DNA of 64,000 nucleotides. Source: Rhynchospora pubera. Lineage: Eukaryota; Streptophyta; Magnoliopsida; Poales; Cyperaceae. The notes under the pieces were generated by a model. That model was not told the origin of the DNA. It saw only the letters and a program-made list of their open reading frames with translations, and did no database searches. Below are positions 23,071 through 33,763 of this stretch, in pieces (the stretch's first letter is position 1; every line of letters begins with the position of its first letter). Location: NCBI GenBank assembly GCA_028095005.1, contig CM051460.1:79501676-79565675 (forward strand), written 5' to 3'. The translations under genes were made by a program, and so were the position numbers.

Positions 23071-26000
23071 TGTGATACTAGAAAATTTCTACTACTGTTT
23101 CTATTATAAAATTAAGTGGCATGGCTTGGTTTTGTTTTGAGTAATTTAATTATTAGCATGAAATTAACTTTTTAAAATCACTGTTATTTTAGAATATTTC
23201 TATAAATTGGGTGCACTTGTTTGATTTTGTTTTGAGTAATCTCTTTTCGGGAAATTAATTGTTATAGCTACTGTTATTTGCAATAGGAATATAAAAGTTT
23301 TCTTTCTAAATTCTAGTTGCGTTATAAAAATGTTTCTAGTATATTTTCAAAATTATTTATGTACAAGGGATAAATTTCACATGTTAGTTGTTGAGATACT
23401 AATATTAAGAATCAAGGAAGCAAAGTTTTTCTGCATTAGCCGCTCTTGTCTAGGAATAAAACAAAATTTATTTGCTGTATAGTTTTGGTCCACACTAAAG
23501 TGTTCCTATGTTATGTGGAGCCCCACATGTATTACTAATCTTTGGTCCAATGGATTAATCATGCACCATGTGCAAGTAAAGAAGTATATAATTTGGAGAA
23601 GCTTATCCCTTGACCTTTGGATCTGTCTAGTTCTTCACGCCTCCATAGTCCTTTGTAATTTGCTTTTTCTTTTCTCAACTGCTCCTATCTCTGAAAGTCA
23701 TACCTCAAAATTCATCCAAAAATTTCCAGCAAAAATCAAAATAAAAACCAGATTCTAAATGAGAAGTAAGTTTCTTTAGCGAGCTTAGTGACAGAAATCG
23801 AAAATTTTGAAGGTCGAGTTCACTCTGTCACACCTCTGATCTGTTGAGAAATCGAGTAAGTAAATTTAAGGGGTAGAGCTATACTGCTCTCTTTCGCTAA
23901 TTCCTTGAGTTAATTGCGAAATTTTGCTGAAAGTTATTATGTGTCAGATTTCTAGGGTTTCAGGAAAATTTTTGAAAAAGTTACTTAAAACTTGTAATTT
24001 CTTATAGTTGGTTATGTAATTGTTCCATGTTATTGTTGTTGTGCTGATTAATAGCCTATTGCTTATTAGTTACGTTACTATTATGTTTTTACTAACTGTG
24101 TGTTTTAAGATTTGGTTATGGTTACATTTGGTATTACCAAAAATTTACTTTTATCTTTTACTTGTGTTGATACAAATTCGTCCAGACCTTTGTCTCTTAG
24201 ATTTGGCAATAATTCCAGGTTGTGTTAGCTCTAAAAAGTGTACCGGTAAGAAACCTTAAGCCTTAGTGTTTACTGGTACCACTACTGCACTATTCGACAC
24301 CAATTAATAGTCTTTATTCAGCTCTGAAATTCAGCAAGTACTATCACAAATTAATATAAGTAAAGAATTGAAATTTCAAATGTCAAGCTATTAAACATCA
24401 ATTGAACTATTATTGAAACTAGTACTAGTTGCTTGATTTCTTTTATTGTCTAAATAAGGACTTTAATTAAAAATAATAATAATAAAAAAATAATAATATA
24501 TTATTTCTCTAAAAGCAGGTCTGTCGGAGCCGGATACGGCCGGTACGACTGAGGGTTTATAAGATATTTTGTGTGCTTGTTGCGGTTTATTTTGATTGCA
24601 GGTACGGACTCCACTTGAGTTTTAGTTTTGTTTTATATATAAAGACTTAATTAGCAGCTTGCATGTTGCGTTCATAAATTGTTGCATTCATGAGATTTTG
24701 TTTATTTATAAAAGGATGCATGATTATAAAATAGCATGTTGAACAGTATCCAATTGAATGTGTTCTGATTGAGGTAAGTACAGCTTGTGTGGTTGAGATA
24801 GACACTCGTAATGTTTGGAGGTGGAGTCATGACCCATCCTACCAAGCACCGTGTAATAAGCGCTTATGTACCGGGACTCAGTAGGTCCAGTCTAGAATGG
24901 TCCGGAGTGTGAGTGTTCCCAGCTTGCTTGTACAGTTAGAATGTTAATTGACTGAAGTGAATCTGAATTAATTGGCTGTTGGTAGCCCTCTGAGAAGGGG
25001 CTCACAGCATATCTGACTTGAATTGATCTTTAAAAACCAGACCTGCATGTTATTGATCGTCCAATTAAAATGAGTCGGCATTTGTTATACTTTGAAATCT
25101 GAATTGCTATTAAAATGGTGCCGAGCTCATATTTCATGTTGCATTGACTGGTTTGATCAGATTTTACTACGCTTAATTGAAATCAAGGTAAATGCTTGCT
25201 TATGTGATATGTTAATTATATTTGACTCAGTAATGTAATTAGTTTCTAAACTTGAAATTAAAATTCAAGTGGATGGAACTAAATACCGTACTGAGATAAA
25301 GTTTTCTTTATCTCATTTTCCACTTTTGTGGGTTCCAGGGTTAATGAGCGGGGTTGGAGCTATGGAGAGTAGGCCATTTTAAGTGTTCACTGGTGAGTGT
25401 CTTTTAACCCATACCAGTGTTGTATATTTAATTTTGAATTATAACAATTAGTCCAGGCTCAACTAATAATTATTTATGATAATCTTGTGGATTTGATTAT
25501 GCAAATCTGAACTTATTTTCTGTGATGTTTGTATTATCAGCTTTTATTTATGTTAATCCAATTTCTTCTTGTTTAGTTTATACGTATGAGCAATCTCTTA
25601 TGTTAATAATCAAATTATAAGAACATTTCTACGTTTGGATAAAGCAGGTATATACGTATAGCTTGTTTATTTTAAAGGAATCTATTAATTTGGTTCTTGA
25701 TTAGTAGGGGTAACTTCTTGGTTATAAATTGTATTGAGAATTGTATGACATCTGTACGTACTCTAGAAACTAGATGGCTAGACATCTAGATTGTAAAAAT
25801 TATTGCTATCTTGTTTAGTACAGAAGCACAATTGTTGTGTATATATTCATTGTAGTGTACAGTTGGTATTGGGTTTTATAATTATTTATGTATTTACGTT
25901 AGACTAGATGCATAAGTGTACTTCTTCTCTAAGTGTAAATGCATTTTTAGCTGCGACTTATATAACTTGTATGCATGTTTTTATTGTGTAACTATGTATA

Positions 26001-26707
26001 TCCATACTATAAGCGTTGAGATGAATGTACCGTTAGTAGTTATTTTTTTTTATCATCCCTACAGTTCTATTTGATTAATACAAGTACTTTCATATTTTGA
26101 AGTCTTTATTATAGCCTGCTAAGATAAATCCATATCTATGTATGTTTTGTAGATGTGCTTATATAAATTTAGATTTTAGACCATATCTTTTGTGATGCTT
26201 ACATCTTAGGCTCTTATATATTTATATATATATATATATATATTTAATGCTTGTATCTTTGGCGTTTACTTGCATAAAATAGATATGAAACCTCCATATT
26301 TGAGAGATGTGTACATGTAAGTTTTAGTAGTAGGTATAGATGGGTGGTTGTATAAATTTCTCTCTTTAAACTACATATTTTGCTAGTTTTATGTCTATAC
26401 ATATATGTCTTTCTGATTAAATTGTGAATGAATATGCTTGAATTTATAAAGTGCAATTAGTTTTCTTTTCTAAAGTTGTGCTAAAGCATCATTGATTTTA
26501 TAACAAATACATGACTTGTATTTGAGGAAGGTTATATCATATGCATCCTTGCATTTTACTTATTTCTTTTATTTAGTATATTGTATACAATCAATCTATT
26601 GAATGTTAAGCACATTTGCATGTAAACAATAATTAAGTCTCGAGAAATACAAAGGCAGTCTGCTTAAAGTGAGTTCTGTCATGCCCCTGTCTTTTGGGGG
26701 TGTGACA
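23071..26707 (+). repeat. 5' LTR of element 1
   Basis: 3,637 bp, TGTGATAC...TGTGACA. Contains a conserved block (24767-24934) and a stem-loop (25292-25315) shared with element 2, and a (TA)n tract near 26215-26244. Confidence 0.97.
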
Positions 26708-26712
26708 GTTGT

Positions 26713-26724
26713 TGGTATCAGAGC
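26713..26724 (+). other. Primer binding site, element 1
   Basis: TGGTATCAGAGC, complementary to the 3' end of plant initiator Met tRNA, five bases after the 5' LTR. Confidence 0.85.
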
Positions 26725-26961
26725 GAGGTTGAAACTGAACCAGACTGTCAATAAGTTAAGTGGGGTTAAGTCTAGATGGGTTGTGAGACCTAATTTATTT
26801 TATGTCTGCTTTCTTGTATGGTATTGTCTGAGTTTTTTTTTTAGGTTGTAGTAGATAAGTGAAGGCGTCATGCGAGACTCAATTCTAGTTGGCCGTGCCA
26901 GTGGTAGACCACGTTGGGATCCTCCTCGAATTATTAAACTGAGGCTCCTGCACAACCATAT

Positions 26962-27620
26962 ATGGGGGACCGTGTTGAAGAACAACAAATTGCTGCAAGT
27001 ATTGGGGTTGGTCTTCAGGTTGTAGGCTTGGGAGAGACAGAAATAAATTGGTGTCCAGTTAAGGAATATAGATGGTCAATTTTGTCATTTTATAAATGGT
27101 TCAGCAGTTTAAAACCCTCTATCTTTTTTAGAGGTAGCATTGAAGTTACCAAAGAGTGGCTCACAAGCATCAAAGATAACCTCCATATTTGTTGGGCACC
27201 TGAGCACTACCAATTTGAGCTTGCTACTCACTATTTGGAAAAACCAACCAATTTTTGGTGGGACAATACGAAGCGAGGCTTTATGGGAGAACCAGCACAA
27301 ATACCATGTCTGGCCTAAATTTAGCCAAGGGCCAAGTTGTAGCTCGGGGATTAGCAAGGGATAATCCTCGGGTCGAGGTGGAGGTCGAGCATCAGGTCCA
27401 GTTCCAAGTATCTGTTGTTAAAATAGAGGAAAAGAAAGAGGTTTCCTGGTGTAGAAAATGCAACAGATCATATAGTGAGTCCACATGCAACAAACCTATT
27501 TTGGTCGTGTTAATTTTGATGAGAAGAGGAAAGATTGTCCTGTTTTACCAACTTGGAGTTAGCAAGGCAGTTAAGGTCGTGGAGGCCACCCGCAGGCCCT
27601 AGGACAGGGGCCGAGGGTTA
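26962..27620 (+). pseudogene. gag remnant of element 1
   Basis: Frames 26962-27318 and 27255-27602 preserve pieces of a Gypsy capsid: FYKWFSSLKPSIFFRGS, EEWL-like KEWLTSIKDNLHICWAPE and YLEKPTNFWWDNTKRGF, corresponding to the usual capsid WW-containing segment. A CCHC knuckle is still traceable (WCRKCNRSYSE at 27450, then a shifted KRKDCP at 27530). Multiple frameshifts. Confidence 0.75.
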
Positions 27621-27929
27621 GGTCGAAATAGTGGAAGGTCTGGAAGACAGTTAGGAGGTCGAACATGAGGCCAAGTAGGGGTTTAGGTTGTGGCATTGGA
27701 GCAGGAGCGTTCAGGCAGTCATGAAATAGAGGGTTATTCTCTAAATAAAGCAGCCGCAGTGATGGAGATAACATCAATGATGAAGAACATGTTGAGCACT
27801 GGTGAGCGGTGCTGACTCAATTGAAAAAACACAAGTTCTTTGGTGTTGTTGAAGTATGAATTTTGGCTTCAAGAAGTAATTTTTCTTAGGTACATAATCA
27901 TAAAAAAAAATATATATATTTGCTCGGTT

Positions 27930-29400
27930 GGTAACCCAACTATTGCATAAGGATGTAAAGTTCTTATGGGGTAAAACTCAGGAGGAGAGCTTCTAGAATG
28001 TGAAAAGCATGCATATGACAAGTCAATTTTGGGTATGCTAGTCTGTGACAAGAAGTTTGCGGTGTATACAGATGCATCTCGAATTGGATTTGAGTGTGTA
28101 TTATATAAGATGAGCATGTTATTGCATATGGCTTGAGACAACTTAAGAAAGAGCTGAACCTTTGAGAAAAGAGGTGGTTAGATCTTCTAAAAGATTATGA
28201 TTGGAGATGAGCTGAATGACCATGAATGTGGAATTGTCCTGCGACTTAGCCACTACCTTTGTCAACCGAAACTTCATTAACCTGAAAAAAAAAAATCTTA
28301 CAACATGCCAAAACCTACCCAAAATTATCAGTTTCAAACTTGACGAATCTGGACTCGAGTTTTGGTAATAACATGTGTATCACATGACAAAAGGTTGAGG
28401 TCTTTGATTATTGAAGAGGCTTATGATCCTGGTTACATTTTACATTCTGGTAAAGTAAAGGTGTATCAAAATTTAAAGCGACATTCTTGACAGCCTAAAG
28501 TTGAAGGGAGGAGTGGTTGAGTTGTGGTAAGATGCCAAGTGTGTTAACAAGTAAAAGCCGATAGGCAAAGACTGTTAGTCTCTTACATGCATTGAAAAGG
28601 CCAAGAGAAAAATCTCAATGAATCATAATAAATTTTGTTTTTGGTTTTCCTTGAACCAAAGGCTATGTTGGCAATTGGGTAATTGTGGACAATTTCATCA
28701 AAGTGGCGTGCTTCATACTAATCAGTCAAATATAGGCTGCTGCAAACTAGAGCAGTTATTCATGCGGCATTGGTGCCGATTACAGGGTTGCCCACAAGAA
28801 ACCATTTTTTTATTGAGATAGACAATTTAATTATGTCTCACTTTTGGAGAAGTTTTCAAGAGTCAATGGATACAAAGTTGAAATTTACTTTAATCCATCA
28901 TACTCAAACACATGGTCAATCAGAGCCTGCAATTCAGACCTTCAAGGACATGTTGTGTATGTGCTCTGAGTTTTAAAGGATCCAGACACCATTGCCATTA
29001 TGGTGGAAGCTCAAAGGGACCTAGTTTCCTAAAGGACCGAGCTGATTTCAAGAAACACAAACAAGACTAGAGTTGTGTTGAGTCGCCTTAAGGTGGCAGA
29101 AGAGAGGTGACAAATATATGATTCATGTATACAGATGTCCTATAGAATACAAGGAGGGTGATCATGCATGGCTCAAGGTTTCACTTGTTTAAGTTTTTAG
29201 ATTTGGAGTTGACAGGAGCTAAGTTCACACCACATTGGGAATTTTGATGTAGTTAATAGAGCCGGTACTTTGGATTGTAAGTTAGCCTCGCCTACAAGCT
29301 TTTATCAGATACACTCAGTTTTGAATGTTTTTCAACTCTATAAGTGCATGATTCATTTTATAAACCTGACTGCTCATCTTCAGTTGGAACCATATTGGAT
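27930..29400 (+). pseudogene. pol remnants of element 1 (RT end, RNase H, integrase, C-terminus)
   Basis: KDVKFLWGKTQEESF (27950) is the region after the RT palm. KKFAVYTDASRIGFECVLY (28050) is the RNase H start. FWRSFQESMDTKLKF followed by HHTQTHGQSEPAIQTF (28840-28945) is the integrase core end, with H-P-Q-T-D-G-Q mutated to HTQTHGQ. NVFQLYKCMIHFI and AHLQLEPYW (29320-29400) match the segment after the integrase. Most of RT, including the FDD box, and all of protease are missing or unreadable. Not functional. Confidence 0.8.
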
Positions 29401-29596
29401 TATTAGGAGTGACTTTTATAAATACTTGAAAGAAATGAGCAGTGGCTATACAGCCGTATAGTTTGGGTTTCTCCTTGATCCATGGCTCAATAAAGGAGGC
29501 TACTTGGGAGTCAGGACCTAAGATAAGAGAGAGGTATTCCCGATTTGTTTGACGTCTCAGGTACGCACTCCGTTCAGAGGACTGAACGGGGTTTTT

Positions 29597-29607
29597 AAGG
29601 GGGGAGG
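29597..29607 (+). other. Polypurine tract, element 1
   Basis: AAGGGGGGAGG directly before the 3' LTR (29610). Confidence 0.85.
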
Positions 29608-29609
29608 AA

Positions 29610-32600
29610 TGTGATACTAGAAAATTTCTACTACTGTTTCTATTATAAAATTAAGTGGCATGGCTTGGTTTTGTTTTGAGTAATTTAATTATTAGCATGA
29701 AATTAACTTTTTAAAATCACTGTTATTTTAGAATATTTCTATAAATTGGGTGCACTTGTTTGATTTTGTTTTGAGTAATCTCTTTTCGGGAAATTAATTG
29801 TTATAGCTACTGTTATTTGCAATAGGAATATAAAAGTTTTCTTTCTAAATTCTAGTTGCGTTATAAAAATGTTTCTAGTATATTTTCAAAATTATTTATG
29901 TACAAGGGATAAATTTCACATGTTAGTTGTTGAGATACTAATATTAAGAATCAAGGAAGCAAAGTTTTTCTGCATTAGCCGCTCTTGTCTAGGAATAAAA
30001 CAAAATTTATTTGCTGTATAGTTTTGGTCCACACTAAAGTGTTCCTATGTTATGTGGAGCCCCACATGTATTACTAATCTTTGGTCCAATGGATTAATCA
30101 TGCACCATGTGCAAGTAAAGAAGTATATAATTTGGAGAAGCTTATCCCTTGACCTTTGGATCTGTCTAGTTCTTCACGCCTCCATAGTCCTTTGTAATTT
30201 GCTTTTTCTTTTCTCAACTGCTCCTATCTCTGAAAGTCATACCTCAAAATTCATCCAAAAATTTCCAGCAAAAATCAAAATAAAAACCAGATTCTAAATG
30301 AGAAGTAAGTTTCTTTAGCGAGCTTAGTGACAGAAATCGAAAATTTTGAAGGTCGAGTTCACTCTGTCACACCTCTGATCTGTTGAGAAATCGAGTAAGT
30401 AAATTTAAGGGGTAGAGCTATACTGCTCTCTTTCGCTAATTCCTTGAGTTAATTGCGAAATTTTGCTGAAAGTTATTATGTGTCAGATTTCTAGGGTTTC
30501 AGGAAAATTTTTGAAAAAGTTACTTAAAACTTGTAATTTCTTATAGTTGGTTATGTAATTGTTCCATGTTATTGTTGTTGTGCTGATTAATAGCCTATTG
30601 CTTATTAGTTACGTTACTATTATGTTTTTACTAACTGTGTGTTTTAAGATTTGGTTATGGTTACATTTGGTATTACCAAAAATTTACTTTTATCTTTTAC
30701 TTGTGTTGATACAAATTCGTCCAGACCTTTGTCTCTTAGATTTGGCAATAATTCCAGGTTGTGTTAGCTCTAAAAAGTGTACCGGTAAGAAACCTTAAGC
30801 CTTAGTGTTTACTGGTACCACTACTGCACTATTCGACACCAATTAATAGTCTTTATTCAGCTCTGAAATTCAGCAAGTACTATCACAAATTAATATAAGT
30901 AAAGAATTGAAATTTCAAATGTCAAGCTATTAAACATCAATTGAACTATTATTGAAACTAGTACTAGTTGCTTGATTTCTTTTATTGTCTAAATAAGGAC
31001 TTTAATTAAAAATAATAATAATAAAAAAATAATAATATATTATTTCTCTAAAAGCAGGTCTGTCGGAGCCGGATACGGCCGGTACGACTGAGGGTTTATA
31101 AGATATTTTGTGTGCTTGTTGCGGTTTATTTTGATTGCAGGTACGGACTCCACTTGAGTTTTAGTTTTGTTTTATATATAAAGACTTAATTAGCAGCTTG
31201 CATGTTGCGTTCATAAATTGTTGCATTCATGAGATTTTGTTTATTTATAAAAGGATGCATGATTATAAAATAGCATGTTGAACAGTATCCAATTGAATGT
31301 GTTCTGATTGAGGTAAGTACAGCTTGTGTGGTTGAGATAGACACTCGTAATGTTTGGAGGTGGAGTCATGACCCATCCTACCAAGCACCGTGTAATAAGC
31401 GCTTATGTACCGGGACTCAGTAGGTCCAGTCTAGAATGGTCCGGAGTGTGAGTGTTCCCAGCTTGCTTGTACAGTTAGAATGTTAATTGACTGAAGTGAA
31501 TCTGAATTAATTGGCTGTTGGTAGCCCTCTGAGAAGGGGCTCACAGCATATCTGACTTGAATTGATCTTTAAAAACCAGACCTGCATGTTATTGATCGTC
31601 CAATTAAAATGAGTCGGCATTTGTTATACTTTGAAATCTGAATTGCTATTAAAATGGTGCCGAGCTCATATTTCATGTTGCATTGACTGGTTTGATCAGA
31701 TTTTACTACGCTTAATTGAAATCAAGGTAAATGCTTGCTTATGTGATATGTTAATTATATTTGACTCAGTAATGTAATTAGTTTCTAAACTTGAAATTAA
31801 AATTCAAGTGGATGGAACTAAATACCGTACTGAGATAAAGTTTTCTTTATCTCATTTTCCACTTTTGTGGGTTCCAGGGTTAATGAGCGGGGTTGGAGCT
31901 ATGGAGAGTAGGCCATTTTAAGTGTTCACTGGTGAGTGTCTTTTAACCCATACCAGTGTTGTATATTTAATTTTGAATTATAACAATTAGTCCAGGCTCA
32001 ACTAATAATTATTTATGATAATCTTGTGGATTTGATTATGCAAATCTGAACTTATTTTCTGTGATGTTTGTATTATCAGCTTTTATTTATGTTAATCCAA
32101 TTTCTTCTTGTTTAGTTTATACGTATGAGCAATCTCTTATGTTAATAATCAAATTATAAGAACATTTCTACGTTTGGATAAAGCAGGTATATACGTATAG
32201 CTTGTTTATTTTAAAGGAATCTATTAATTTGGTTCTTGATTAGTAGGGGTAACTTCTTGGTTATAAATTGTATTGAGAATTGTATGACATCTGTACGTAC
32301 TCTAGAAACTAGATGGCTAGACATCTAGATTGTAAAAATTATTGCTATCTTGTTTAGTACAGAAGCACAATTGTTGTGTATATATTCATTGTAGTGTACA
32401 GTTGGTATTGGGTTTTATAATTATTTATGTATTTACGTTAGACTAGATGCATAAGTGTACTTCTTCTCTAAGTGTAAATGCATTTTTAGCTGCGACTTAT
32501 ATAACTTGTATGCATGTTTTTATTGTGTAACTATGTATATCCATACTATAAGCGTTGAGATGAATGTACCGTTAGTAGTTATTTTTTTTTATCATCCCTA

Positions 32601-33246
32601 CAGTTCTATTTGATTAATACAAGTACTTTCATATTTTGAAGTCTTTATTATAGCCTGCTAAGATAAATCCATATCTATGTATGTTTTGTAGATGTGCTTA
32701 TATAAATTTAGATTTTAGACCATATCTTTTGTGATGCTTACATCTTAGGCTCTTATATATTTATATATATATATATATATATTTAATGCTTGTATCTTTG
32801 GCGTTTACTTGCATAAAATAGATATGAAACCTCCATATTTGAGAGATGTGTACATGTAAGTTTTAGTAGTAGGTATAGATGGGTGGTTGTATAAATTTCT
32901 CTCTTTAAACTACATATTTTGCTAGTTTTATGTCTATACATATATGTCTTTCTGATTAAATTGTGAATGAATATGCTTGAATTTATAAAGTGCAATTAGT
33001 TTTCTTTTCTAAAGTTGTGCTAAAGCATCATTGATTTTATAACAAATACATGACTTGTATTTGAGGAAGGTTATATCATATGCATCCTTGCATTTTACTT
33101 ATTTCTTTTATTTAGTATATTGTATACAATCAATCTATTGAATGTTAAGCACATTTGCATGTAAACAATAATTAAGTCTCGAGAAATACAAAGGCAGTCT
33201 GCTTAAAGTGAGTTCTGTCATGCCCCTGTCTTTTGGGGGTGTGACA
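29610..33246 (+). repeat. 3' LTR of element 1
   Basis: 3,637 bp, same length as the 5' LTR. All open frames recur with identical translations, and I saw no substitution on reading. The copy ends inside the SOSS-B exon. Confidence 0.97.
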
Positions 33247-33465
33247 GAAAATCCCTTTACTGATACGGATGATGTCACCAGGATGAAAGGCCTCGCACTC
33301 AGCCCCCCACATCTGGAAATTCACGCAAGCGGTTTCATCTGCGACAAGAGCAACACATGTTTTTGTTTTCTCCTTGCCTTCTTCAATGGTACTTCCTTTC
33401 TCCACTAGGATAACTGTTGCATTGATGGAGTTAGAGGCTGCTGGTGTCAGGTCTTTAAGCTTCAT
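33247..33465 (-). pseudogene. SOSS complex subunit B-like OB-fold gene, 5' part (split by a retrotransposon)
   Basis: Seventy-three codons from ATG (33465) to the insertion. MKLKDLTPAASNSINATVIL opens the OB fold; VALVADETACVNFQMWGAEC and HPGDIIRISKGIF are the family hallmarks. With the 3' part the length would be 130 residues, normal for plant SOSS-B. An acceptor (tgcag, ending at 33478) lies 13 bases upstream, so the start probably sits near the beginning of exon 2 behind a 5'-UTR intron; a second in-frame ATG at 33483 is less likely. As it stands, translation would run 25 codons into the LTR and stop at 33172, giving a protein with half an OB fold. Confidence 0.87.
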
Positions 33466-33710
33466 CCAGCTTTGTTTCTGCATTTTATCAAAAACTTGGA
33501 TGGCACTGGCATGTTAATATTAACAGAAATTACCGTACAGATTCAAGAGGCATTTGGTAGAATGAAATGAAATTTCAAACTAAAATTCAAAAAAGAAAGT
33601 TGAATTGCAATTCAATTATAGTGAATTGATTCTCTACACAAGTTTCATTCAGATGGAAGAGAAGAGAATCCCAAATCGATGTTGATTTCTGATATATGAC
33701 CAATGCCATT
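33466..33710 (-). other. Upstream sequence (presumed 5' intron) of the SOSS-B-like gene
   Basis: Begins with the tgcag acceptor (33482-33478 on the minus strand). From 33541 to 33710 it is nearly identical to 44400-44575 in the neighbouring duplicated unit, which shows the uninterrupted sequence across the element 2 insertion point. Confidence 0.6.
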
Positions 33711-33719
33711 TGTGATAAC

Positions 33720-33763
<44 letters not shown>

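Larger units (their letters stand above)
23071..33246 (+). mobile_element. LTR retrotransposon 1 (defective Ty3/Gypsy, Tekay/Del-like), TSD gaaaa
   Basis: Starts TGTGATAC and ends GGTGTGACA, flanked by gaaaa at 23066-23070 and 33247-33251. LTRs are 3,637 bp each with no difference seen where compared. A primer binding site (TGGTATCAGAGC, 26713-26724) and a polypurine tract (29597-29607) are in place. The 2.9-kb interior keeps only scrambled gag-pol remnants. It sits inside the coding exon of the SOSS-B-like gene, in the opposite orientation. Confidence 0.97.

Noticed and set aside
23513..24259. ATG frames of 81 and 79 codons inside the LTR of element 1 (and at 30052-30798)
   Set aside because: Hydrophobic AT-rich translations within an LTR; identical in both LTRs only because the LTRs are identical.
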